Source: Halorussus gelatinilyticus (lineage in GTDB: Archaea; Halobacteriota; Halobacteria; Halobacteriales; Haladaptataceae). Taken from it: DNA of 64,000 nucleotides. The stretch spans positions 558,001 through 622,000 of the forward strand of contig NZ_CP096658.1 of the NCBI RefSeq assembly GCF_023238445.1. Direction: 5' to 3'. Both the position numbers and the translations under genes were made by a program. Below the pieces are notes generated by a model. The model searched no databases and was not told where the DNA came from. It was given only the letters and a program-made list of their open reading frames with translations. Shown here in pieces: positions 51,154 through 60,121 of this stretch (the stretch's first letter is position 1; every line of letters begins with the position of its first letter).

Positions 51154-51687
51154 TCAGGCCGCCGTATCGTGCGGTCCGGAGAAGTCGCGCTCGCGGCGGT
51201 ACTGCTCGACGAACTCCGCCACGTCGAAGTCGAGCATGTCGTCTTCGAACTGGGCCATCGCCGAATCGTCGTCGGCGTGGCTGACGGCGTGTTCCATCAG
51301 TTCCACCAGCAGTTCCACGACGATTTCGTGGAGTCGCCGCGAGTCGAAGTCGGTCAGCCAGACCAGTGCGTAGCCCACGTCCTGGTCGTCCTCGACGTTC
51401 TCGCTGACGACCTCCTCGGGGAACTCCTCCAACACGACGCCCATGACGTGCGGGGTGCCGAACTCGCCCAAATCGTCGTCGGTGTCGATGGTCGCCCGGA
51501 GGACCTCCACGAGGAACTCGGGGACGAATCGGGAGGGCGGATGCACGTCGGTCACGACCGCGTGCGTCTCCCCGCAGTCGCACTCGTACTCGCGCATACC
51601 CATGTCGAGGTCGTGGACGTGGACCGACTCGCCGCACGGGAGGTCGATTTCGGCCCCTCGGCCGCCCGGAACGCGCGGTTCTGCCAT
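51154..51687 (-). CDS. conserved haloarchaeal protein with CxC/CG metal-like motif
   Basis: A 177-residue protein from ATG 51687. The N-terminal part has LPCGESVHVHDLDMGMREYE and CDCGETHAVV, suggesting a small metal site. The rest is helical and very acidic (EFPEEVVSENVEDDQDVGYA). It resembles a family I recall as DUF5815. Its function is unknown. Confidence 0.65.
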   Translation of the reverse strand: MAEPRVPGGRGAEIDLPCGESVHVHDLDMGMREYECDCGETHAVVTDVHPPSRFVPEFLVEVLRATIDTDDDLGEFGTPHVMGVVLEEFPEEVVSENVEDDQDVGYALVWLTDFDSRRLHEIVVELLVELMEHAVSHADDDSAMAQFEDDMLDFDVAEFVEQYRRERDFSGPHDTAA

Positions 51688-51834
51688 GCGATTGGGTTGG
51701 AGTTTCGGGCGTTTAAACGCCGCGACTCGGCTCGTGCCGACCACTCTACTCGAATCGAAAATGGTACCACGGCTCGCACGCTCGACTTGCACCGACTTCG
51801 AGCGAATGCCGGGAGCGACAGTCGAGACGCGGCC

Positions 51835-52248
51835 TCAGGGCCAGTCGTCGCGCTGGTCTTCCTCGGGGTCGTCGTCGGCCTCCTCGGCCTCCTCGGCCAG
51901 TTGCCACTCGGCGGCTTCGGCGGCCTCGGTCACGTCGAGGAACTCCCACTCGTGGTCCTCCGCGAGGTCGCGGTCCTCGTCGCTCGTGCCGACGAAGACG
52001 TGGCGGTCGGTCTCGAACTGCTCGCGGACGCTCTCCAAGCTCTCGCCTTTCCCCTTCGGGCCGGAGAAGAAGTCCTGCCGGATGCGGTTCTTCCGGGTGA
52101 AGTTGGTGACGACGTAGGTGGGCTTGTCCGAGACCACGCCGACGTACTTGCTCCACCTGCGCGCGTCGTCGAACACCGCGCCGGGTTCGGCCAGTCGCTC
52201 CAGCGCCGAGAGTTCGAAGGCGAGGGTCATCTCGCCGCTTCCGTTCAT
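51835..52248 (-). CDS. conserved haloarchaeal protein (DUF7124-like)
   Basis: A 137-residue protein from ATG 52248. The core LSALERLAEPGAVFDDARRW, then SKYVGVVSDKPTYVVTNFTR and HVFVGTSDEDRD, looks strongly conserved and matches a family I recall as DUF7124. The C-terminal 40 residues are a low-complexity acidic tail. Its function is unknown. Confidence 0.65.
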   Translation of the reverse strand: MNGSGEMTLAFELSALERLAEPGAVFDDARRWSKYVGVVSDKPTYVVTNFTRKNRIRQDFFSGPKGKGESLESVREQFETDRHVFVGTSDEDRDLAEDHEWEFLDVTEAAEAAEWQLAEEAEEADDDPEEDQRDDWP

Positions 52249-52439
52249 GTCTCCTACTCGGCCGGTGGCGGGCAAAACGGCTTCGGTACGGAGCCAGCCC
52301 CGAGCCGCGGATTCGACTCACCACGACCGGCTCACGGCGAAGAACTCGGCCGCCGGAACTCGCCTACCGGAGCGTAGATTCGTCTACCGAGGACTCGCAC
52401 ACGCTCGTATCGGGCGCACCGGCACCGAGGAGAAACCGC

Positions 52440-52682
52440 TTACGCGAGTTCGACCCGCAAATACTCCGAGAACACGACGACCGGTTCGTCGGCCAGTTCG
52501 GCGGCGACTTCGGGCGTGACGGCGACCGAGCCGCCGCCGTCGTGTTCGGCGAGCAACTGCTGGACCTCCTCGGAGAGCTCGTCGTAGTGGCGGACCGGGG
52601 TATCCGCCGGCAGCGCGGTCGCCGGACGAACGCGGACGGTCCGCCCGTCACTGTCGGTTCCTGAAATCGTGTTCGAGGACAT
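52440..52682 (-). CDS. small hypothetical protein
   Basis: An 80-residue protein from ATG 52682, about 32 bp downstream of a TATA-like TTTAACATA (leaderless). The body (VRPATALPADTPVRHYDELS, VAVTPEVAAELADEPVVVFS) is strand-helix-strand in character. It is not a family I recognise. Confidence 0.6.
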   Translation of the reverse strand: MSSNTISGTDSDGRTVRVRPATALPADTPVRHYDELSEEVQQLLAEHDGGGSVAVTPEVAAELADEPVVVFSEYLRVELA

Positions 52683-52824
52683 CGTGTTACACGGTACCAA
52701 TTGTCGTGGAGTATGTTAAACCTTCTGGTGGCCGGAACTTACAGGTCCGAACGATAGATATTCCGCGAGCGTTGCAGATTCGAAGGGTCCGGAGAAAGCA
52801 GCGCTCGACGGCCTCTCCCGGCGT

Positions 52825-53061
52825 TCAGAAGCGGTAGCCTTCGTCTTCGTCGCCGAGCGAGCGCTCGGTGGTCTCCATCATCTCGTCGGCGAACTCCATC
52901 TCGTCGCGGGTGTCGCTCTCCATCGTCGTCTGGTACTCCTTGATGCCGAGCGAGAGGATCTCTTCGAGGGCCTCCTGGCGGTCCACGAACTCCTCCTGTG
53001 TGACGAGCTGGTCTATCTGCATGTCCACGTCGTCCGACAGAGCGATCTCGAGTTGGGGCAT
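52825..53061 (-). CDS. ribbon-helix-helix-type small protein (DUF7120-like)
   Basis: A 78-residue protein from ATG 53061: MPQLEIALSDDVDMQIDQLV, then EFVDRQEALEEILSLGIKEY, the strand-helix-helix pattern of ribbon-helix-helix DNA-binding proteins, followed by an acidic tail. A TATA GTTATACG about 26 bp upstream supports a leaderless start. Longer minus-strand frames across this locus are shadows. Confidence 0.7.
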   Translation of the reverse strand: MPQLEIALSDDVDMQIDQLVTQEEFVDRQEALEEILSLGIKEYQTTMESDTRDEMEFADEMMETTERSLGDEDEGYRF

Positions 53062-53164
53062 GTGCGCTCGGTAGCGGTTCCACGTATAACAACGTTGGGT
53101 ACGGTTGCAGTTCGTTCCGCGACCGGCGACCAGGGTTTTAGGCATCGAACCCGTCGAATTACGC

Positions 53165-53449
53165 ATGGCCAGCGTGGACGCACACCTCCGGGAACTCGCG
53201 GCGCTCGCCGACGAACGACTCGACGAACGGACCGGCTCGTCGCCCGAAGACCACGAGTACCGCGAGGCGTTGGAGGAGATGCGGGCGCTCGGCGGCGAGT
53301 CGGCGGTGGACCGACTCGCCGCGGACCTGAAGCGGTCGATTCGGAAGTCCGAGACGCTACCACAGGAGCAGTCGGTGCGGTCGCTCGGACGGGACGTCTG
53401 CGACGAAAACGGAATCGAAGTTTCCGACGACTCGTGGTTCGCGCGGTGA
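53165..53449 (+). CDS. small helical hypothetical protein
   Basis: A 94-residue, highly charged helical protein (MASVDAHLRELAALADERLD) from ATG 53165, about 25 bp downstream of a TATA-like GTTTTAGG. It is divergent from the ribbon-helix-helix gene. No family is recognised. Confidence 0.6.
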   Translation: MASVDAHLRELAALADERLDERTGSSPEDHEYREALEEMRALGGESAVDRLAADLKRSIRKSETLPQEQSVRSLGRDVCDENGIEVSDDSWFAR

Positions 53450-53503
53450 GCGCGCTCGTCCGGTGAGGTCGGGAAGTGCCGAGTGGGGAGTGACGGGTCC
53501 GAA

Positions 53504-54745
53504 CTACTGTTCTTGGGGAATCGCCAGCTCTTCGGGGTCGAAGTCCTTCTCCAGCAGAATCTCCTTCTGGTCGGCGACCTCGGCCTCTTGGCGGATGAGG
53601 TCCTTGTACCGGCCCTGCGGGGCGATGTCGCCGATGAGGACGCCGCCGACGAGCTTGCCGTCCTTGAACGCGAGGCGACGCCACTCGGTGTCGCTGTACT
53701 TGCGCTCGCACTCGTCGTCGCCCAGCGTCGGGAAGCCGAAGCTGAGGAACGGGAAGTCGAAGTGCGTGATGGAGTAGGAGGACACCCAGCGGAACGCCTC
53801 CTCCTCGTCGTCGGCGACCATGTTCTTCGCCGCGATTTGGCCCTGCTCTTTCGCACTGCCCCACGAGCCGTTCTGGGCGTACTCGTCGAGGATGGTGTCG
53901 TAGTACCGGGTGATGTCACCGGCCGCGTAGATGTCCTCGACGTTGGTCTGCATGTACTCGTCCACGACGATACCGCTGTCCTCCTCGATGCCCGTGCCCT
54001 GGAGGTACTCGGTGTTGAAGTTCAGGCCGATGGCGACGCCGACGAAGTCGCTCTCGTACTCCTCGCCGTTGGCGTCCACCGTCGAGACGACGTGGCCGTC
54101 GTCGTCGGTCTGGAACTCCTCGACGCCGCTCTCGAGGACGGGTTCGACGCCCTTCTCTTCGAGCGCGTCGTGGATGATTTCGGCACCGTCGAGGCTCAGG
54201 CCGTAGCGCCACCAGCGGTTGCCCCGCATGATGTACTTGGCGTCCACTTCCTGCGCGGCACAGATCGCCGCGAGGTCGATACCGAGCAGGCCCGCGCCGA
54301 CGACGACGCCGGTGTCGGTCTCGTCGGCGTGTTCCTGAATCTTCCGGGCGTCCTGGAACGTCCAGAAGTGGTGGACGCCCTCGGCGTCGCTGTTGTCAAC
54401 CGGAAGCTGGGTCGGCGTCCCGCCCGTGGCGACCAGCAGCTTGTCGTACTCGAACGTGCCGCTGTCGTGGGTGTGGACCTCGTGCGCGTCGGGGTCCACG
54501 TTCGTCACGAACGTGTTGAGTTCGAGGTCGATGTCTCGTTCGGCGTACCAGTCTTCCTCGTGGATGGAGATGGGCGCTTCGGGCAGCTTTCCTTTGGCGA
54601 ACTCTTTGATGAGGATACGGTTGTACAGGGCCTCACCTTCGTCTGTGATCACGGATACGTCGGCGTCGGGGGCCTCCTCGCGGATGGTCTCCGCCGCGGA
54701 ACTCCCCGCGATACCGTCACCGATTATCACGTACGACTCGCTCAT
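53504..54745 (-). CDS. NAD(P)/FAD-dependent oxidoreductase (pyridine nucleotide-disulfide type)
   Basis: A 413-residue protein from ATG 54745. It has the FAD motif IIGDGIAGSSAAE, an NAD-binding GAGLLGIDLAAICA and the second FAD contact NVEDIYAAGDI. The layout matches rubredoxin/ferredoxin reductase-like or nitrite-reductase-like FAD proteins without a disulfide. Its electron partner is unknown. Confidence 0.85.
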   Translation of the reverse strand: MSESYVIIGDGIAGSSAAETIREEAPDADVSVITDEGEALYNRILIKEFAKGKLPEAPISIHEEDWYAERDIDLELNTFVTNVDPDAHEVHTHDSGTFEYDKLLVATGGTPTQLPVDNSDAEGVHHFWTFQDARKIQEHADETDTGVVVGAGLLGIDLAAICAAQEVDAKYIMRGNRWWRYGLSLDGAEIIHDALEEKGVEPVLESGVEEFQTDDDGHVVSTVDANGEEYESDFVGVAIGLNFNTEYLQGTGIEEDSGIVVDEYMQTNVEDIYAAGDITRYYDTILDEYAQNGSWGSAKEQGQIAAKNMVADDEEEAFRWVSSYSITHFDFPFLSFGFPTLGDDECERKYSDTEWRRLAFKDGKLVGGVLIGDIAPQGRYKDLIRQEAEVADQKEILLEKDFDPEELAIPQEQ

Positions 54746-54876
54746 AGCCGAACCTTCATCTTCGGGGTTAAAGTCGGTTGCTATCTCGGTATCGTGCCGG
54801 TCGTTCACGAACGACGCCTGTGGTGAGCGTTCGCAGACGGACGAACTTTTGAGGGTCGCGTCCCAACTACCGTCCG

Positions 54877-55470
54877 ATGAAGATAAACCAGAACGTCCGC
54901 CACTTCGCCTCGCGGAAGGCGCTCGAGCTTCCGGTCGTCTCCGACATCGTGAAGCAGAAGCTCGTGGACCTCCACACCCGCATCTTCCTCGAGAAGGCCG
55001 ACGAGGCCCACCGCGAGGAGCGCAGGGAGCGACTCGACGCCTTCTTCGACGCGACGATGGACACCTACCTCGCGGCGCTCCAGCAGGGCGCGCCCGAGGC
55101 CGAGGCCCGCGAAATCACCCACATTCAGGCCAACTTCGACTTCTACAACCACGGCTGGACCGAGATGATGGAGTTCCCGAGCGACGAGTTGGACGACCAC
55201 TACGACCGCTACCGGGAGTTCTTCGAGCGCCACGGCATCGCCATCGAGGACCCCCTCGGCGAGTTCGAGCCCGCGGGCGGCATCCCGGACGCGCCCTCGA
55301 CGCCCGAGAAGCTGGACGAGCCGGAGCATCCCTACGCCGAAGGCGGCTTCGCCGACGACGTGTACGTGCAGGGTCCAGACGGCGAGGTTCGCGTGGGTGG
55401 GCAGGACGAACCCGAGGACGTGAGCGTGACGGACGCGCCCGGCGTGAGCGACGAGGACGCCGAAGCGTAA
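54877..55470 (+). CDS. conserved haloarchaeal protein (DUF6149-like)
   Basis: A 197-residue protein (MKINQNVRHFASRKALELPV) with a helical core including ITHIQANFDFYNHGWTEMME and a long acidic, unstructured tail. It resembles a family I recall as DUF6149. A TATA-like AACTTTTGA lies 29 bp upstream of the ATG. Its function is unknown. Confidence 0.7.
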   Translation: MKINQNVRHFASRKALELPVVSDIVKQKLVDLHTRIFLEKADEAHREERRERLDAFFDATMDTYLAALQQGAPEAEAREITHIQANFDFYNHGWTEMMEFPSDELDDHYDRYREFFERHGIAIEDPLGEFEPAGGIPDAPSTPEKLDEPEHPYAEGGFADDVYVQGPDGEVRVGGQDEPEDVSVTDAPGVSDEDAEA

Positions 55471-55572
55471 CCCGACCGTCTGCGGACGAGGAGAACGGCG
55501 TCCCGTTCACCGCGCGCCGCTACCGGCCGATTCCGCGAAAGTTCGACGGACCGGCACCCTCACGGGGCGGTC

Positions 55573-56307
55573 TCACTCCTCGCTTTCTTCGTCGTCTTCG
55601 CCGTCGTCGGGCATCGCCTCGTCGGCCGCGTCGCTGACGCTGGATTCGGCGTCCTCGACTTTCTCCTCTGCGTCCTCCGCGGTGTCGGCGGCCCGTTCCA
55701 TGTCCTCGGAGACTTCCTCTCCGCCCTCCTGCACGCTGTCGGCGGCCATCTCGCCGCGCTCGCGAACCTGCTCCGCGGCGGCCTCGCCGCCCTCCTGGAC
55801 TCGCTCTGCGGCCATTTCGCTCCCCTCTTCGATGCGGTCCGCGGCCTCTCCCGCGACGGCCTCGGTCCGCTGGGCGGCCTCTCCCGAGCGGATGGCGGTT
55901 TGGTCGGCGACCTCTCGGACCCGGTCGGTCGCGCGACCGACGGTTTCGCCGACCGACTCCGACCGCTTGCTCATCGCGTAGCCGAGACCGACGACGACCC
56001 CGAGGAGGAAGAGCCTCGAAAGCATGCCGCGTCCGCCACTGCTCCCGTCCGATTCGAGGTCGGCCTCGGGGGCCAGTTCCGTGAGCGCTTCCGTCGCCTC
56101 GGACGACCCGCGCCGACCGCGAAGGTAGTTCATCGCCGCGCCGAGGTCCACGAGGAGGAACGTTCGGACGATTTCGCCCTCGCGGGAGTCGGCCGACATC
56201 CCATCACCGTCCTGTATCGCCATCTTGACCGCCCGTACTATCTGGCCGCGCGCGCCGTCGTCCATCGCTCGATTCTCCCCCGTGATTTCTGACAAAATAC
56301 CACTCAT
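55573..56307 (-). CDS. membrane-anchored helical repeat protein
   Basis: A 244-residue protein with a single membrane segment near residues 94-112 (MLSRLFLLGVVVGLGYAMS) followed by about 130 residues of repeating charged/alanine helices (GEAAQRTEAVAGEAADRIEE...). The repeat has an 11- to 13-residue period (xxAAExVxExGExx), like LEA-type or apolipoprotein-like amphipathic helices. It may coat or organise a membrane or act in stress protection. It is not a known enzyme. Confidence 0.65.
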   Translation of the reverse strand: MSGILSEITGENRAMDDGARGQIVRAVKMAIQDGDGMSADSREGEIVRTFLLVDLGAAMNYLRGRRGSSEATEALTELAPEADLESDGSSGGRGMLSRLFLLGVVVGLGYAMSKRSESVGETVGRATDRVREVADQTAIRSGEAAQRTEAVAGEAADRIEEGSEMAAERVQEGGEAAAEQVRERGEMAADSVQEGGEEVSEDMERAADTAEDAEEKVEDAESSVSDAADEAMPDDGEDDEESEE

Positions 56308-56422
56308 TGTTCTCCCACGATACCGATAAGCGAAATTCGCTGAAAAGGGTTCTGGGCGTTTTCCGGGACGTAGGGGTTCGACTCCACTGATTACGTCTCA
56401 AAACGTCCGGTTCCGACGGGCG

Positions 56423-57820
56423 TCACTCCGGGCTGACGACTTCCTTGCGACCCGCAATCCTGTCCGCGCACTCGTAGCCCGCGACGATACCGCCGTTCAG
56501 ACTGCGCTCGGGGTACTGCGCTCTGCTGGCCATCCCTGCGTAGTAGAGTCCGTCCGCGACTTCCGCCGAGAGGTCGTAGGGAATCACCATGTCGAGGTAG
56601 CCGCGCTCGTAGATGGGGGCGGCGCGGGGGTTCTTGGCGAGGCGGAACTCCTCGACGTGCGAGCGGTCCCAGTCGGGGAACATCTCCTCGATGTGGCCGA
56701 GCCAGAGGTCCTCGACTTCGCTTTCGTCCATCTGCCAGAGGTCCTCCTCGTAGTCCTGGATGTAGCTGGCGACGTACAGCAGGTGGTCGCCGCCGTAGTT
56801 CTCCGGCGGCATGTAGTTGGTGTGCTCGATGAGCGCGCCGAACGGCGCGTCGTGGGCGACGTTCAGCCAGTAGGTGTCGGTCAGCGCCTCGTCCATCGTC
56901 ACGAGCGCACAGACCGCGCCCTGGAAGTCGATGTCGCACTCGTAGCCACAGAGGTCTTCGAGGACGTTCGGCATCGCGGCGACCACCACGTCGTCTACGG
57001 CGTAAGTCTGAGTGGTCGCGCCACCGTCGGCCTCGGCCTCTGCCTCGGCCGCTCGGTCCTCCCCACTCGCGGTGGACGCGCCGTCCGCGACCTCCACGGT
57101 CATCTCGCTGACCGCATCGTCGTCGAGGTTGAGGTCCGTGACCCGCGCGTTCGTCGTGATGTTCTCGCGACCCACCGCGTCCACGAGGGCGTCGAGCAAC
57201 TGGCCGAACCCGCCTTCGAGGTAGCCCAGCGGTTCGCCGCGCAACAGGTCGCGCTCGCCGCGGAACTTGATGCGGCCGAGCAACCACGCCGCGCTCACGT
57301 CGTCTTTCCGGTCGCCGAACTTGGCGTCGAGCAGTGGCTCGAAGAACCCCTCGTATACCCCGTGAGAGGTGTGTTCGCGTAGGAACTGCTCGATGGGGAC
57401 GTCCTCGAAGTCCTCCAGATTCTCGTACGTGTCGAACTTCGGAATCCCGCCGCGAACGTCTATCTCCTGGGTGAGCATCGCGAGGCGGAACTTGTCGTAG
57501 ACGCTCATGTGGGGGTAGGCCAGAATCTCCCACGGCTTGTCCATCGGGTAGACGGTCCCGTCCCAGTAGTACGCGTTCTTCCCGATGGGCCACTCCAGCC
57601 TCTCGCCGAGTCCCAACTCGCCGATGAGGTCGATGATGGTCTCCTCGGAGGCCGAGAGGTGGTGATAGAACTTCTCGACGGGGTCGCCCGCGGTCTCGTA
57701 CACCGCCGCGAGGCCGCCGATCTGGTCGCTGGCTTCGAATACCTGCACGTCGTGTCCGTGTTGCTGGAGGCGGTAGGCGGCCGCGAGACCCGCGATTCCC
57801 CCACCGACGACACCTTTCAT
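56423..57820 (-). CDS. FAD-dependent amine/phytoene oxidoreductase-like protein
   Basis: A 465-residue protein from ATG 57820 (MKGVVGGGIAGLAAAYRLQQ). It has the dinucleotide-binding GGGIAGLAAA and the family motif QIGGLAAVYE, and ends with the C-terminal FAD contact ERSLNGGIVAGYECADRI. It belongs to the protoporphyrinogen oxidase/phytoene desaturase superfamily; the substrate could be a carotenoid, porphyrin or sterol-like compound. No adjacent pathway genes help decide. Confidence 0.82.
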   Translation of the reverse strand: MKGVVGGGIAGLAAAYRLQQHGHDVQVFEASDQIGGLAAVYETAGDPVEKFYHHLSASEETIIDLIGELGLGERLEWPIGKNAYYWDGTVYPMDKPWEILAYPHMSVYDKFRLAMLTQEIDVRGGIPKFDTYENLEDFEDVPIEQFLREHTSHGVYEGFFEPLLDAKFGDRKDDVSAAWLLGRIKFRGERDLLRGEPLGYLEGGFGQLLDALVDAVGRENITTNARVTDLNLDDDAVSEMTVEVADGASTASGEDRAAEAEAEADGGATTQTYAVDDVVVAAMPNVLEDLCGYECDIDFQGAVCALVTMDEALTDTYWLNVAHDAPFGALIEHTNYMPPENYGGDHLLYVASYIQDYEEDLWQMDESEVEDLWLGHIEEMFPDWDRSHVEEFRLAKNPRAAPIYERGYLDMVIPYDLSAEVADGLYYAGMASRAQYPERSLNGGIVAGYECADRIAGRKEVVSPE

Positions 57821-57956
57821 ACAGTAGCGTTCGCCGCGGCCCGGCAAAGGTCTTATTGAAGCCGCCGGGGTGTCGGTGGTTGGATAGCTTCCGGACGGTC
57901 GGCGGTCTCGGTTCCGTTCTGACACCCTTTTTCAGTCCCGACTGCGTACCTCCGGT

Positions 57957-58394
57957 ATGACCCGATTCGACGCCGCGACGCCCGACGAGCGCCAGAAGCT
58001 GTTCGCAGAGGGCGTCGTCGCCCACCGCGAGCGCGCCAGTCCGTTCGTCACGTTCGAGGCCCACGTCGACGCGAGAGCCGACGAGGAGACCCCGGACTCG
58101 GACGCCGAGGGCGACGAGCAGGAACCGGAGGAAGCCCCGCCGTGGATTCAGTTCGGCGACGGAACGCTCAATTTGGACTGCACCGACGACGAGCTAGACG
58201 CGCTCAAATCCCTGCTCGGCGAGTTCCCGGCGTTCAAGATAGACGAGTTGACGCGGCCCGAGGAGGCCGAGGGCGTCAACGTCCGGGTGTCCGCGCTGGC
58301 CGACCCGAACCGAGTCGCCCAGTGCGTCGAGCGCGTCTTCCGGAAGGTGTACGACCGGCCCGAGGGATACCGGGCGTGGGTGGCGGCCGTCTGA
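57957..58394 (+). CDS. conserved haloarchaeal hypothetical protein
   Basis: A 145-residue protein (MTRFDAATPDERQKLFAEGV) with a variable acidic loop (residues 45-60) inside a compact domain ending GVNVRVSALADPNRVAQCVE. A TATA-like CCCTTTTTC lies about 28 bp upstream. It is probably a small alpha/beta protein. Its function is unknown. Confidence 0.65.
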   Translation: MTRFDAATPDERQKLFAEGVVAHRERASPFVTFEAHVDARADEETPDSDAEGDEQEPEEAPPWIQFGDGTLNLDCTDDELDALKSLLGEFPAFKIDELTRPEEAEGVNVRVSALADPNRVAQCVERVFRKVYDRPEGYRAWVAAV

Positions 58395-58484
58395 ACGCGG
58401 GTCGGTCGCCCGACGCTCCGACCGCTTTCGACACCCCGGTTGCGTTCAATGGTTTTATTTCCCGAGTGTAGCGTTTATAGACCG

Positions 58485-58886
58485 ATGCCCATCGCCGAGG
58501 ACATGTGTTCGATTACGTTAGCTCACGCAGACGAGAAACTCCGATACTTCGTCCGCGCTGACCCCGACGATGGCGACTCCAGCGAGGTGGACGTCCTCCA
58601 CCTCCGCGAGGACCTCGACTGGACCGACCGCCGCCAGCGCGAGGTCGAGTCCGAACTCCTCGAACTCGTAGCCAGCGAGAGCTACGAGGAGCTGATGGGT
58701 TCCGAGAACGTCAACCAGATAATCAAGGTCGCAGACACGAAGATACTGTTCACCGGATTCGTGGACGACGTGGTGGTCATCGCCGCCTTCGAGCGCGGTA
58801 TCCTCCCCGCTCTGCCGACGGTCGTGGCCGATTTCCGGGAGTACATGCGCGATAACGACGTGTCGTTCATCGCGCTCGACGCCTGA
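58485..58886 (+). CDS. conserved haloarchaeal hypothetical protein (profilin/roadblock-like size)
   Basis: A 133-residue protein from ATG 58485, with a TATA-like GTTTTATTT 28 bp upstream. Pattern: DLDWTDRRQREVESELLELV, then VNQIIKVADTKILFTGFVDD and VVVIAAFERGILPALPTVVA, alternating helix and strand. It has no catalytic motifs. Its function is unknown. Confidence 0.65.
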   Translation: MPIAEDMCSITLAHADEKLRYFVRADPDDGDSSEVDVLHLREDLDWTDRRQREVESELLELVASESYEELMGSENVNQIIKVADTKILFTGFVDDVVVIAAFERGILPALPTVVADFREYMRDNDVSFIALDA

Positions 58887-58964
58887 GGCGTCGGTCCTCG
58901 GTAATCATCCTCGGTCGGTAACCGCGCGGAAGTCGGCCGCCGTGAGACTCGCGCCGGGCGATAC

Positions 58965-59195
58965 TCAGTCCATCTGAATGTACGTCCGCGTCGTCCCCAC
59001 GTCCTCGAGTGCGTGTATCCCGCCGGTGACGACTTTCTGGAGGTCGCGAACCGTCTCGGCTTCGATTTCGGCGATGACGTCGAAGTCCCCGGCGACGACG
59101 TGGGCCTCCGTGACGCCCGGTACGTCGCGGAGCGCCGCCGTGACGCCCTCCGATGCTCCCGCTCCCGTGATGATTGCCGTGTACGCACGGACCAT
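58965..59195 (-). CDS. stand-alone Lrp/AsnC RAM ligand-binding domain
   Basis: A 76-residue protein: MVRAYTAIITGAGASEGVTA, then VTEAHVVAGDFDVIAEIEAE, the RAM fold of Lrp C-terminal domains without the DNA-binding part. Such stand-alone RAM proteins bind amino acids and can join full-length Lrp oligomers. It is divergent from the HTH-10 genes. Confidence 0.82.
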   Translation of the reverse strand: MVRAYTAIITGAGASEGVTAALRDVPGVTEAHVVAGDFDVIAEIEAETVRDLQKVVTGGIHALEDVGTTRTYIQMD

Positions 59196-59333
59196 GGCCC
59201 CGCTACGACGACTGTTAGGAAAGCGTTGTCGCCGGGTAGAGTGACGGCTCGTCGCCGACAGGACGCCAGCCTCGTCGCCGAATTAGATAATCTCTGCCAC
59301 ACGACGTTTCCGTGCGGAGGTCGAATCCGACGC

Positions 59334-59984
59334 ATGAGCCTCGTCGCGGAGTTCTCGGTGCCGACGGGCGACTTCGCACTCGACAGTGCGCTCGACGCTA
59401 TGCCGGAGATGCGAATCGAAGTCGAGCGACTGGCGACTCACAGCAGGGAGTGGGTGATGCCGTTCGTCTGGGCGACGGGCGGCGACCTCGACGACTTCGA
59501 GTCGGCGATGGCGGACGACGAGACGGTCGCCGACGTTGAGACGCTCGACCGGTTCGAGGACGGTGCGCTGTACCTCGTCGAGTGGTCCGAGACCGTCGAG
59601 TCGCTCGTGGACGAGATGATAGACCGGCACGCCGTGGTTCAGGAGGCGGCGGCCGACGACGAGTGGTTCTTCAAACTCCGGTTCTCCGAAGAACAGCACC
59701 TCTCGTCGTTCCGCGACCACTTCGGGTCGAACTTCGAGCTCCACCGGAAGTACCGGGCCAGCGAACCCAGACACGGCGAGTTCGGGCTGACTTCCGAACA
59801 GCGCGAGACGCTGGTGGTCGCCTCCGAACTGGGGTACTTCGCGGTCCCGCGCTCGGCGACGGTCGAGGACATCGCCGCGGAACTCGACATCTCGGCGAAC
59901 TCGGTCTCTCAGCGGCTCCGGCGCGCGCACGACGCACTGGTCTGCAACACGCTCCGCATCGACGGCCGAGACCGCCCCGCCTGA
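59334..59984 (+). CDS. HTH-10 (bacterio-opsin activator-type) regulator 1
   Basis: A 216-residue protein from ATG 59334 (MSLVAEFSVPTGDFALDSAL). The N-terminal ligand/scaffold domain is followed by the conserved HTH-10 segment: FGLTSEQRETLVVASELGYF, AVPRSATVEDIAAELDISAN and SVSQRLRRAHDALV. These regulators control metabolic genes in haloarchaea. A close relative lies downstream, with a palindrome between them. Confidence 0.88.
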   Translation: MSLVAEFSVPTGDFALDSALDAMPEMRIEVERLATHSREWVMPFVWATGGDLDDFESAMADDETVADVETLDRFEDGALYLVEWSETVESLVDEMIDRHAVVQEAAADDEWFFKLRFSEEQHLSSFRDHFGSNFELHRKYRASEPRHGEFGLTSEQRETLVVASELGYFAVPRSATVEDIAAELDISANSVSQRLRRAHDALVCNTLRIDGRDRPA

Positions 59985-59989
59985 TACAT

Positions 59990-60007
59990 GGCATTAATAT
60001 TAATGCC
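59990..60007. promoter_or_regulatory. 18-bp perfect AT-rich palindrome
   Basis: GGCATTAATATTAATGCC is its own inverse complement. It lies 6 bp after the stop of the first HTH-10 gene and about 110 bp before the second. Its centre also resembles a TATA box, so it may be both promoter and operator. Confidence 0.6.
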
Positions 60008-60121
60008 GTGGTCTTACGGTGACGTTCTGTCAACCAACGGGTGGATGACAGGGCTGCCACAGGAAGGGCGCGTAGCGACGACGATGGGTTGCACGACACG
60101 GCGACACGCTTCTCTACAACG

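Noticed and set aside
52825-53919. 364-residue minus-strand open frame ending with the ribbon-helix-helix sequence
   Set aside because: Only the last 78 residues look coding. They have their own ATG and TATA box, and the upstream part is an antisense/shadow of neighbouring genes.
53483-54826. 447-residue plus-strand open frame
   Set aside because: It is antisense to the FAD oxidoreductase at 53504-54745, which has clear nucleotide-binding motifs.
56391-58064. 557-residue minus-strand open frame
   Set aside because: It overlaps the FAD oxidoreductase in another frame and is arginine/glycine-rich with no motifs.
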